Shown here in pieces: positions 1 to 5,142 of a stretch of DNA of 19,187 nt. Every line of letters begins with the position of its first letter. Within the stretch, counting starts at the first letter, position 1. Where the stretch lies: assembly GCA_002345215.1 (NCBI GenBank), contig DDVH01000030.1, positions 1 to 19,187 of the forward strand, read 5' to 3'. Made by a program: the position numbers and the translations under genes. Below the pieces are notes generated by a model. That model had not been told where the DNA came from. It worked only from the letters and a program-made list of their open reading frames with translations, and made no database searches. Origin of the DNA: Anaerolineales bacterium UBA2317. GTDB lineage: Bacteria > Chloroflexota > Anaerolineae > Anaerolineales > Villigracilaceae.

Positions 1-248
1 ACACTGCGGTCTTGAATCACAGAATTAGGATGACCAACTAAATTGAGATGTGAACGCAAGCGATGCGTTAAAAAGAAAACTTGAGAATGAAACGCCCAAG
101 CAGACATGTTTGCATAAAAATCGGCTAGGTATGGATTTTGATTGACGGGTTCGTAAAATGGATCCCACTGCATTTGGTCACAAAGCATTTTAACAAGTGT
201 AGATTTTCCAACCCCAATGTTGCCTGCAATCGCTACAAATTTTTTCAT
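1..248 (-). CDS. Deoxynucleoside kinase (dAK/dGK/dCK family), 5' part only
   Basis: The first 82 codons are present and the rest lies beyond the window. Translation from the ATG at 248 begins MKKFVAIAGNIGVGKSTL, a Walker A P-loop (GNIGVGKST) right at the N-terminus, as in the deoxyadenosine/deoxyguanosine kinase family. It is followed by FYEPVNQNPYLADFY, the substrate-side Glu-Pro segment typical of the family, and by QDRS near the cut edge, which matches the catalytic (E/D)RS motif. The expected role is ATP-dependent phosphorylation of a deoxynucleoside to its 5'-monophosphate in the cytoplasm (salvage). The start is supported by GAGGGAAG 4-11 nt upstream. Which base is preferred cannot be told from this fragment. 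Confidence 0.88.
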   Translation of the reverse strand, partial: MKKFVAIAGNIGVGKSTLVKMLCDQMQWDPFYEPVNQNPYLADFYANMSAWAFHSQVFFLTHRLRSHLNLVGHPNSVIQDRS

Positions 249-276
249 AACGCTTCCCTCGAAGAAGTTTTTTCTT

Positions 277-285
277 ATATTACCA
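277..285 (-). promoter_or_regulatory. Candidate extended -10 promoter of the deoxynucleoside kinase gene
   Basis: On the minus strand the sequence TGGTAATAT (TGn followed by TAATAT) lies about 28 nt before the kinase start codon, leaving room for a short leader containing the Shine-Dalgarno sequence. No good -35 hexamer is visible, which fits an extended -10 promoter. This is motif matching only. Confidence 0.35.
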
Positions 286-325
286 CTTTGAATTAAGTTG
301 TGGCAGTGTTTTAAGGTAAGGGATA

Positions 326-390
326 GTAATGAGTAATAAAAAACGAGAAACGAGTCAATTTTTTATCACTCGTTTCTCGTTACTCATAAC
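326..390 (-). terminator. Intrinsic terminator of the dsbA-like gene, copy 1 of a repeat family
   Basis: Read on the minus strand just after the dsbA-like stop codon, a perfect 13-bp stem (positions 368-380 with 343-355, loop of 12 nt) is followed directly by a run of six T and an AT-rich tail, a standard rho-independent terminator. An outer arm (380-390 with 326-336, one mismatch) extends the inverted repeat beyond the T-run. The sequence and layout match the element at 8982-9051. The rest of the 249-407 intergenic region holds nothing else recognisable apart from the kinase promoter and ribosome binding site. Confidence 0.8.
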
Positions 391-407
391 TTATTTCTTA
401 TTTCTTC

Positions 408-1208
408 TTAAGGAATCTCGCCTGCTAATTCCTTATCAATAATATTTTGAAAACTGGATAATGGTTGCGCACCCACAATCGCTAAACCATTGATGAAAAA
501 TGTTGGGGTAGATGAAACACCTAAGTTGAATGCAAAATCCATATCTTGTTCAATGAATGTATCAAACTTACCACTATCTAAACAAGCCGCAAATTCTTCG
601 GTGTTCAAATTCAAATCAGTGGCATATTGCAAATACACTTCTCTACCAAACAATTCACCAGTAAATAATTTATCATGATATTCCCAATATGCATTTTGTT
701 CTTCGGCACATAACGAAGCCACTGCCGCAGGAAATGCATCAGGATGAATCGAAGTCAATGGCAAATTGCGATACACAAAACGAATTTGTCCAGGGTAAGC
801 ATCTAACAAGGCTTGGTAGGTTTCGTCGTGAAAGCGTTTGCAAAACGGACATTGAAAATCACTAAACTCAACTACCGTTATTGGGGCATCATCTGGTCCA
901 AGGCTTGGATAGCCTTCGGTGGAAATATCATATCGGACATATTGCGGTTCTTGCGTAGCAACTGGCGCTGTATTCGGAGATACCGCTTCTTGCTGACCTG
1001 ATGGCTGTTCGGCTTGCGACGGGGCATTTGCCACACTTGCGGCATTGTTTCCCCAAACGAAGTAACCTGTTAGAACACCAACCGCAAATGCAAGTACAAC
1101 CAATACTGAAAAGAAAGTATTGCGATTAAATGTAATTGTACTGTCTGGGTCTTGAACCACAGGTTCTTCTTCAATAAGATATTCTGATTTTTTAGATTTT
1201 GTAGGCAT
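408..1208 (-). CDS. DsbA/Com1-like thiol:disulfide oxidoreductase, membrane-anchored
   Basis: 266 residues. A short charged cytoplasmic tail (1-30) precedes one transmembrane segment (about 31-52), a Pro/Gln/Ala-rich linker (about 57-90) and a DsbA-type thioredoxin fold. The redox motif CPFC is at residues 120-123 after EFSDFQ, and the cis-Pro loop SSTPTFF has Pro235. The family oxidises or isomerises cysteines in exported proteins; the anchor places the domain outside the membrane, as for BdbD-like proteins. No DsbB/VKOR partner is next to it, so its re-oxidation route is unknown. There is no Shine-Dalgarno before the ATG; instead TATAAT lies 9 nt upstream, suggesting a leaderless or near-leaderless mRNA. 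The gene is followed by a strong terminator. Confidence 0.92.
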   Translation of the reverse strand: MPTKSKKSEYLIEEEPVVQDPDSTITFNRNTFFSVLVVLAFAVGVLTGYFVWGNNAASVANAPSQAEQPSGQQEAVSPNTAPVATQEPQYVRYDISTEGYPSLGPDDAPITVVEFSDFQCPFCKRFHDETYQALLDAYPGQIRFVYRNLPLTSIHPDAFPAAVASLCAEEQNAYWEYHDKLFTGELFGREVYLQYATDLNLNTEEFAACLDSGKFDTFIEQDMDFAFNLGVSSTPTFFINGLAIVGAQPLSSFQNIIDKELAGEIP

Positions 1209-1217
1209 AGTGGTGAG

Positions 1218-1245
1218 ATTATAGCCCTTCTACTTGATTTTTGAA
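1218..1245 (-). promoter_or_regulatory. Candidate promoter of the dsbA-like gene, near-leaderless
   Basis: A consensus TATAAT (1223 down to 1218) is separated from TTCAAA (-35-like, 4 of 6 matches to TTGACA) by 16 nt. Only 9 nt separate the -10 box from the ATG, so the transcript would begin at or within about 3 nt of the start codon. There is no Shine-Dalgarno sequence in this gap. Confidence 0.55.
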
Positions 1246-1315
1246 GTGGTACTTAAGTTTATTTCATCTTGCATCGTTTTGATAAAGATTGCGTAATTAA
1301 AACACGGAGGCTGTT

Positions 1316-1543
1316 ATGTCAACTCAAACAAAAAGACAAATTTCTTGGGTGTGGTGGCCCTTTGTGGCGATTTGGAAATTGCTTTCCACTATTGTCGAAA
1401 TGACAGGTCGCCTTTTAGCAATGGTGCTTGGGATTGTGTTAATCATTGTCGGTGTTGTGGTTAGTTTGACAATTATTGGCGCAATCGTTGGCGTGCCGTT
1501 GGCGATTATCGGATTGTTACTTTTGCTTCGCGGAATCTTCTAA
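1316..1543 (+). CDS. Small membrane protein of unknown function, 75 aa
   Basis: I do not recognise a family. The 75-residue product starts with a short polar, basic tail (to about residue 9), then a Trp-rich amphipathic stretch (WVWWPFVAIWK), then two hydrophobic segments (about 32-51 and 53-74) made almost only of Ile, Leu, Val and Gly, ending in RGIF. It is therefore probably an integral membrane peptide with two helices. The start is well supported by GGAGG at 1306-1310 with 5 nt spacing. It is the only plus-strand gene in the first 8 kb. Its TAA stop overlaps the TAG stop of msrQ on the other strand, so the two genes converge with no room for a terminator between them. Confidence 0.72.
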   Translation: MSTQTKRQISWVWWPFVAIWKLLSTIVEMTGRLLAMVLGIVLIIVGVVVSLTIIGAIVGVPLAIIGLLLLLRGIF

Positions 1544-2214
1544 TCTGATTCGGGGGTTGGATTCTTTTTCGGGTTTTGAATCAAGCGTCCCGTAGGTAAA
1601 GAGGCGAACCATCTTTTCACGGCTGGGATTCTTATAATCAGAAAAATTGCTAGCACGAGTCCATAAATCAAGGGTCGAACGATATCACCTGATAATGTCA
1701 GGATGTCACCTTTTTTGCTCCACACGTAATGCAAAACGGCAAGTGGGGCAATGAGATAAATGATACGATGTAAGCGTTTCCAATTTTTGCCGAGGCGGAT
1801 TTTCCAAATGTCGAACGATGTGATGGCAAGTGGAATGAGTAAAAGAAATGTGATGAAGCCAACAAGGATGTACGGTTTTTCAAAAACTGTTTGGACGATT
1901 AAACTCCACGCCAAGCCGTAATCGAAATTTACGAAAATCAAAACGTGAATGAATACATACATAAACGCATATAAACCCAATGTGCGGCGGCGTTTGAGTG
2001 GTTCTTTCCATTTGAAGATGATGTTAAGGGGTGTACAAAGCAAAGATAACACCAGCAATGTAATGGCGTGACGGCCTGTGCGTTGTTCTAATTCTTGAAT
2101 GGGGTTGATGGAAAAACTGCTTGTTAGCAGTTCAATCGCAATCCAAATTAATGCAGACCAAGCATATAAATGTATTGAAATTTGTAAGGGGGTATAACGA
2201 GAAAATAATTTCAT
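1540..2214 (-). CDS. msrQ: MsrQ, haem-binding membrane subunit of the MsrPQ methionine sulfoxide reductase
   Basis: A polytopic protein of the ferric-reductase-like (FRD) fold. It shows IHL early, GRHAITLL, then RRRTLGLYAFMYVFIH and WKRLHRIIYLIAPLAVLHYVW, the pattern of haem-coordinating histidines and the R-R-x-L-G-L signature of MsrQ. It passes electrons from the quinone pool or cytosolic flavin to MsrP. It lies directly downstream of msrP on the same strand, the usual order. I chose the ATG at 2214 (MKLFSRYTPLQ), because the distance to the first His then fits the E. coli protein. An in-frame ATG at 2238, eight codons upstream, sits in the centre of the palindrome at 2224-2251 and has AGGGG 6 nt before it, so it cannot be excluded. 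The 2214 start itself has no clear Shine-Dalgarno. Confidence 0.9.
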   Translation of the reverse strand: MKLFSRYTPLQISIHLYAWSALIWIAIELLTSSFSINPIQELEQRTGRHAITLLVLSLLCTPLNIIFKWKEPLKRRRTLGLYAFMYVFIHVLIFVNFDYGLAWSLIVQTVFEKPYILVGFITFLLLIPLAITSFDIWKIRLGKNWKRLHRIIYLIAPLAVLHYVWSKKGDILTLSGDIVRPLIYGLVLAIFLIIRIPAVKRWFASLPTGRLIQNPKKNPTPESD

Positions 2215-2223
2215 TTTAAATAT

Positions 2224-2251
2224 GTAGGGGCGAGGCATGCCTCGCCCCTAC
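2224..2251. repeat. Perfect 28-bp palindrome GTAGGGGC...GCCCCTAC between msrP and msrQ
   Basis: The 14-nt half GTAGGGGCGAGGCA is followed by its exact reverse complement with no loop. It lies in the 46-nt gap between the msrP stop and the msrQ start at 2214, and contains an alternative msrQ ATG at its centre. The same 8-nt ends (GTAGGGGC / GCCCCTAC) and the same CCTCGCC core recur in the element inside guaA at 14958-15005, so this is a dispersed repeat rather than a unique site. There is no T-run, so it is not an obvious terminator. Confidence 0.85.
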
Positions 2252-2260
2252 TGGATTGAT

Positions 2261-3211
2261 TTAGTAATGCAACTGCAAATTCATATCTGCATACATATCT
2301 GCAACTTGTTCACCATAACCATTAAACATCAAAGTCTCACGGCGAGATAATTCTCCAATACGACGTTCTGATGCTTGTGACCAACGCGGATGGTCAACGG
2401 TGGGATTCACATTGGCATAAAAACCATATTCATTTGGAGCAACAGTACTCCATAATGTATTTGGACGTTCGCTCGTCAATTCAATTTTGACAATTGATTT
2501 AATAGATTTGAATCCATACTTCCATGGAACAACCAAACGAATCGGCGCACCATTTTGATTCGGCATCGGCTCACCATATAAACCTGTTGCTAAAATCGTC
2601 AAATCATTCATGGCTTCATCCATACGTAAGCCTTCGTTATAGGGCCATGGATAAAACGCACTGCCTTGCCCTTTCATTTCTTCAGGACGATAGACTGTTT
2701 CAAAACGTACATATTGTGCCGCGCTAGATGGCTCAACCAAATTCAATAAACCTGCTAACGGAAAGCCTTGCCATGGAATCACCATGCTCCATGCTTCAAC
2801 ACAACGCAAACGATAAATGCGTTCTTCTTGCGGGAATAAAGTTAATAAATCATCAATGCCAAACGTGCGTGGCTTATTGACCAAACCATACACTTCTACC
2901 GTCCACGGGCGTGGATTAAAACTTTCAGATAACGGCTTGACTGCTTCTTTATTGGTGCTGAATTCATAATAATTGTTATAAGAAGTAATTTCTTCAAACG
3001 TATTAGCCGCATCACCGAGGTCATCTACATAAGCAGGATTTACAGGAACTTGCGCCTCAGATTCTTCGGGCGAACTTGGTGCACACGCGGCGAGTGCGGC
3101 ACTGCCTGCAATCACCCCAGCCGCTTTGATAAAGTCTCTGCGGGAAAAATATGTTTCTTTCGGCGTAATTTCATACGATTTCACAGGAACGGATTTGAAT
3201 GGATGGGTCAT
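2261..3211 (-). CDS. msrP: MsrP (YedY), molybdopterin methionine-sulfoxide reductase, Tat-exported predicted lipoprotein
   Basis: 316 residues of the sulfite-oxidase-like molybdopterin fold. The N-terminus carries a twin-arginine motif SRRDFIK (Arg24-Arg25), a hydrophobic stretch, and a lipobox LAAC with Cys43, so the protein appears to be Tat-exported and lipid-anchored. The molybdenum-ligating cysteine is Cys137 in YRLRCVEAWSMVIPWQGF, the hallmark block of YedY/MsrP. Further family blocks include PIRLVVPWKYGFKSIKSI. It reduces methionine sulfoxide in exported proteins, using electrons from MsrQ. The start has AAGGAG 8 nt before the ATG. The gap to msrQ contains the palindrome at 2224-2251. 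E. coli MsrP is a soluble periplasmic protein; a lipobox is expected where there is no closed periplasm. Confidence 0.93.
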   Translation of the reverse strand: MTHPFKSVPVKSYEITPKETYFSRRDFIKAAGVIAGSAALAACAPSSPEESEAQVPVNPAYVDDLGDAANTFEEITSYNNYYEFSTNKEAVKPLSESFNPRPWTVEVYGLVNKPRTFGIDDLLTLFPQEERIYRLRCVEAWSMVIPWQGFPLAGLLNLVEPSSAAQYVRFETVYRPEEMKGQGSAFYPWPYNEGLRMDEAMNDLTILATGLYGEPMPNQNGAPIRLVVPWKYGFKSIKSIVKIELTSERPNTLWSTVAPNEYGFYANVNPTVDHPRWSQASERRIGELSRRETLMFNGYGEQVADMYADMNLQLHY

Positions 3212-3291
3212 GGCTCACTCCTTTAGTGCTCAGACAGGGCAATTCTAAAAAAACTTCCTTATTCAAAAATGATAGTTTGATTAAGAAACAC

Positions 3292-3654
3292 TTACGAAAA
3301 AGAAGCTATCGCTTCTTGCAAAGATTCATAACTGGGAATGTTTTGCAAAAAACCTGTCACCCCCAGTGATTGATACAACGCTTGTGGCGCGCGACACAAC
3401 TTCACATGATGCACTTTATACATTTCTTCACGTGGCGTAAACATTTTGAAAACTTTGTGCATGGCACGCATTCCCGCACTCGTCAAAATGCTCACATTCG
3501 CCAAATCTAATATCAGAAAACGCGAGCCCGCATCATACACATCACGCGCAAAAGCAAGCACAGCCTCTTCACCCACAGCATCCAATGCGCCAGTAAGATG
3601 AAGAATTGTCACCTTGCCCTCAACCGATTTTGTGATTTGCAAACCGTCTTTCAT
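3292..3654 (-). CDS. STAS-domain protein (anti-sigma-factor antagonist-like)
   Basis: 120 residues, a single STAS domain covering nearly the full length. It starts LQITKSVEGKVTILHLTGALDA (strand-strand with the usual LxGxLD) and has LILDLANVSILTSAGMRAM, where Ser59 in TSAG occupies the position of the phosphorylatable Ser in SpoIIAA/RsbV-type proteins. The expected role is reversible binding to an anti-sigma/switch kinase controlled by phosphorylation. No cognate kinase or sigma factor is in the window; the PP2C at 9056-9922 is a conceivable but unsupported partner. The start codon lies 8 nt after the stop of the S51 gene. There is no Shine-Dalgarno, and a TATAAT overlaps that stop codon 7 nt before the ATG. 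Confidence 0.85.
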   Translation of the reverse strand: MKDGLQITKSVEGKVTILHLTGALDAVGEEAVLAFARDVYDAGSRFLILDLANVSILTSAGMRAMHKVFKMFTPREEMYKVHHVKLCRAPQALYQSLGVTGFLQNIPSYESLQEAIASFS

Positions 3655-3661
3655 GCTGACT

Positions 3662-3667
3662 ATTATA
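3662..3667 (-). promoter_or_regulatory. TATAAT hexamer 7 nt before the STAS gene start
   Basis: The hexamer overlaps the TAA stop of the S51 gene (ATA TAA T). No -35-like hexamer is visible at 16-18 nt, and the overlap with a coding end makes a chance match possible. If functional it would give a leaderless STAS transcript. Confidence 0.3.
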
Positions 3668-4352
3668 TGCCAATCAGAGAAAATTTCCCGCCTCTTCCTA
3701 TGGTGACAGTTGATTCGCTTCGGTACACAGTCACCTCACCTTTGCCATACACTTGCCAATTATCTCCAGAGTTAATCATCCCAGTCTCTTCATCAATGCC
3801 AATCAAAATTGAATTTGGCAATAAAGTTCGTAAATTTTTTGCCCACCTTTTCCCAAATTGATTGTGATGCGGCAAGACGCATGCATTCGGAATTAAATTT
3901 AATCCGTTTAATAATTTTTGTTCGTAAGGGTCATAATAAAATTCACACAACACCATTGCCCCAGCACTGCTTCCGCCAATTACACCACCATTTTGATAAA
4001 CATTTATCATGGCTTGCCAGCATAAACTATTTTTCAACGTCTCCCCTAAGAAGCGAGGAAAACCGCCGAGGAGGTAAACCATTTTTGAAGTCCGAATAGA
4101 AGCGGCGAGTGAAGAATCATTTGCGGAGTTTGAATCAATCACATCTACTGTGAAAACATTTTTTGCACCCAAACTTTGAAACCATCTGATTCCATTATTC
4201 CCCGCCCGTTTGTGATTATTATCCAGCGCAGCGGCGGTGGGGATGATACAAATCGGCGCATCAAAACCACCCGCTAATTCAATGGCTTGCAAATCAGGTT
4301 CGCGCATTTTCCCGCCAAATTCTGAACCGCCTGCTAATAATAAATGACTCAT
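3663..4352 (-). CDS. Peptidase S51 family protein (cyanophycinase/peptidase E-like)
   Basis: 229 residues from the chosen start. It begins MSHLLLAGGSEFGG, the family's first strand and Gly-rich loop, then CIIPTAAA, MVYLLGG, and the nucleophile elbow GGSSAGAM with Ser129 as the predicted catalytic serine, followed by LPHHNQFGKRW and GIDEETG. These match the class I glutamine-amidotransferase-like fold of cyanophycinase, aspartyl dipeptidase (peptidase E) and related hydrolases. The short length argues for a peptidase E/cyanophycinase-like enzyme, but the substrate cannot be assigned. An upstream in-frame ATG at 4400 would add 16 residues encoded largely by the palindrome at 4368-4396, so I prefer 4352, where TATAAT lies 6 nt upstream. 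STAS follows after 8 nt. Confidence 0.85.
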   Translation of the reverse strand: MSHLLLAGGSEFGGKMREPDLQAIELAGGFDAPICIIPTAAALDNNHKRAGNNGIRWFQSLGAKNVFTVDVIDSNSANDSSLAASIRTSKMVYLLGGFPRFLGETLKNSLCWQAMINVYQNGGVIGGSSAGAMVLCEFYYDPYEQKLLNGLNLIPNACVLPHHNQFGKRWAKNLRTLLPNSILIGIDEETGMINSGDNWQVYGKGEVTVYRSESTVTIGRGGKFSLIGI

Positions 4353-4358
4353 GTAATG

Positions 4359-4364
4359 ATTATA
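4359..4364 (-). promoter_or_regulatory. -10 box of the S51 gene, leaderless arrangement
   Basis: A consensus TATAAT ends 6 nt before the ATG at 4352, with no Shine-Dalgarno between them. Transcription would start at or one base from the ATG. No good -35 hexamer is seen; the region where it should lie falls in the palindrome at 4368-4396. Confidence 0.45.
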
Positions 4365-4367
4365 AAC

Positions 4368-4396
4368 ATAAGGACAGGGCGACGCCGTGTCCTTAT
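4368..4396. repeat. Palindromic element ATAAGGACA...TGTCCTTAT
   Basis: Two 13-nt arms (4368-4380 and 4384-4396) pair with one mismatch around the 3-nt loop GAC. It sits in the roughly 94-nt gap between the lipoprotein stop and the S51 start, just upstream of the S51 -10 box. There is no T-run on either side, so a terminator role is not evident. It differs in sequence from the GTAGGGGC family but has the same loopless style. Confidence 0.7.
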
Positions 4397-4446
4397 ACAT
4401 TCAAGATTGCTTCACCATAAATAACATGGCTCGCAATCACATGTTT

Positions 4447-5088
4447 TTACTCACCTAATTTCGTCACTACAAAATTATCGAAGATAACTGTTGTGCCGTT
4501 ACGAATTTCAGCAGAAGCCGCAAACAAACCAATCGAACCACTTGTATATGAAGAATCTGATACGCTATCAATCACCTGACCATTGACATACAAAGTCATG
4601 GAGCCATTTGCACAATCTAAACCAAGTCGCACAGTATCGCCAACATTTACAGAAATGGCATCTGAAAAATCTTCTTTCAAATAGACATCATCTGCGGCAA
4701 CTGATGATTTGATAAAAGCATAATAACCATCTGGTGAAACACCGACGTAATAAAAAGCATTAGTGGTGCCTTGTTCATTACAAATAAAACCAAACAAAGC
4801 CTGTTCATCACTACTTTGATTCAAAACATCTACTTCCATGTGAATATTTTCATACACTTCCACATCCGGCGTAGACCATGTGACATAATACGGTTCAAAC
4901 ACTTGCATCGTCAAACCACCATTGTTATAGTTCACAGAACTAAAACTATCAGTCCCTGTTCCCCAACCACTTGAACTGCTTGAAAAATCGTCATTGGGCA
5001 ATGGGTTTAGCAATGAAGTTAAATCTCCAGTGCCACAAGCCAAACTTGCTAATACCAAAACAAAAATAAATACTCTTAAATGTTTCAT
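4447..5088 (-). CDS. Predicted lipoprotein with a concanavalin/laminin-G-like beta-sandwich domain
   Basis: 213 residues. A signal peptide with lipobox LASLAC (lipidated Cys18) is followed by a Ser/Gly-rich linker and a domain beginning DDFSSSSSGW. It contains YNNGGLTMQV, a middle part with FYYVGVSPDGYYAFIK, then VGDTVRLGLDCANGSMTLYVNG and IGLFAAS. This pattern is typical of the sugar-binding-like jelly-roll domains (DUF1080/laminin-G-like) common in lipoproteins of Chloroflexota. No catalytic residues are apparent, and the ligand is unknown. It may act as a cell-surface binding protein. The start is supported by AAAGGAG about 5 nt from the ATG. It is separated from comEC by 54 nt containing a TATAAT, so it probably has its own promoter. 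Confidence 0.8.
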   Translation of the reverse strand: MKHLRVFIFVLVLASLACGTGDLTSLLNPLPNDDFSSSSSGWGTGTDSFSSVNYNNGGLTMQVFEPYYVTWSTPDVEVYENIHMEVDVLNQSSDEQALFGFICNEQGTTNAFYYVGVSPDGYYAFIKSSVAADDVYLKEDFSDAISVNVGDTVRLGLDCANGSMTLYVNGQVIDSVSDSSYTSGSIGLFAASAEIRNGTTVIFDNFVVTKLGE

Positions 5089-5118
5089 GTTTTCTCCTTT
5101 GAAGTTTTATTTTAGCGA

Positions 5119-5124
5119 ATTATA
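5119..5124 (-). promoter_or_regulatory. Candidate -10 box of the lipoprotein gene
   Basis: TATAAT lies 30 nt before the lipoprotein ATG in the short comEC-lipoprotein gap, leaving a leader of about 23 nt that contains the AAAGGAG ribosome binding site. The -35 region is poor. Confidence 0.4.
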
Positions 5125-5142
5125 AAAATATTCAAAGGGTAC

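Noticed and set aside
326..390. The hairpins at 326-390 and 8982-9051 as a CRISPR array or MITE
   Set aside because: Only single copies occur at each site, there are no regular spacers, and no target-site duplication is visible; a terminator repeat explains them better.
2224..2251. The msrP-msrQ palindrome as an intrinsic terminator
   Set aside because: There is no T-run on either strand and it separates two genes expected to be co-transcribed.
3598..4099. Plus-strand frames of 87 and 96 codons opposite the S51 gene
   Set aside because: They are shadows of the minus-strand gene, which has a recognisable catalytic motif and a plausible promoter.
4397..4446. Possible coding remnant (about 15 codons, VIASHVIYGEAIL on the minus strand) between the lipoprotein and the S51 gene
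   Set aside because: It is too short to assign to any family and ends in the palindrome; it may be a chance frame or gene debris, and nothing else supports it.
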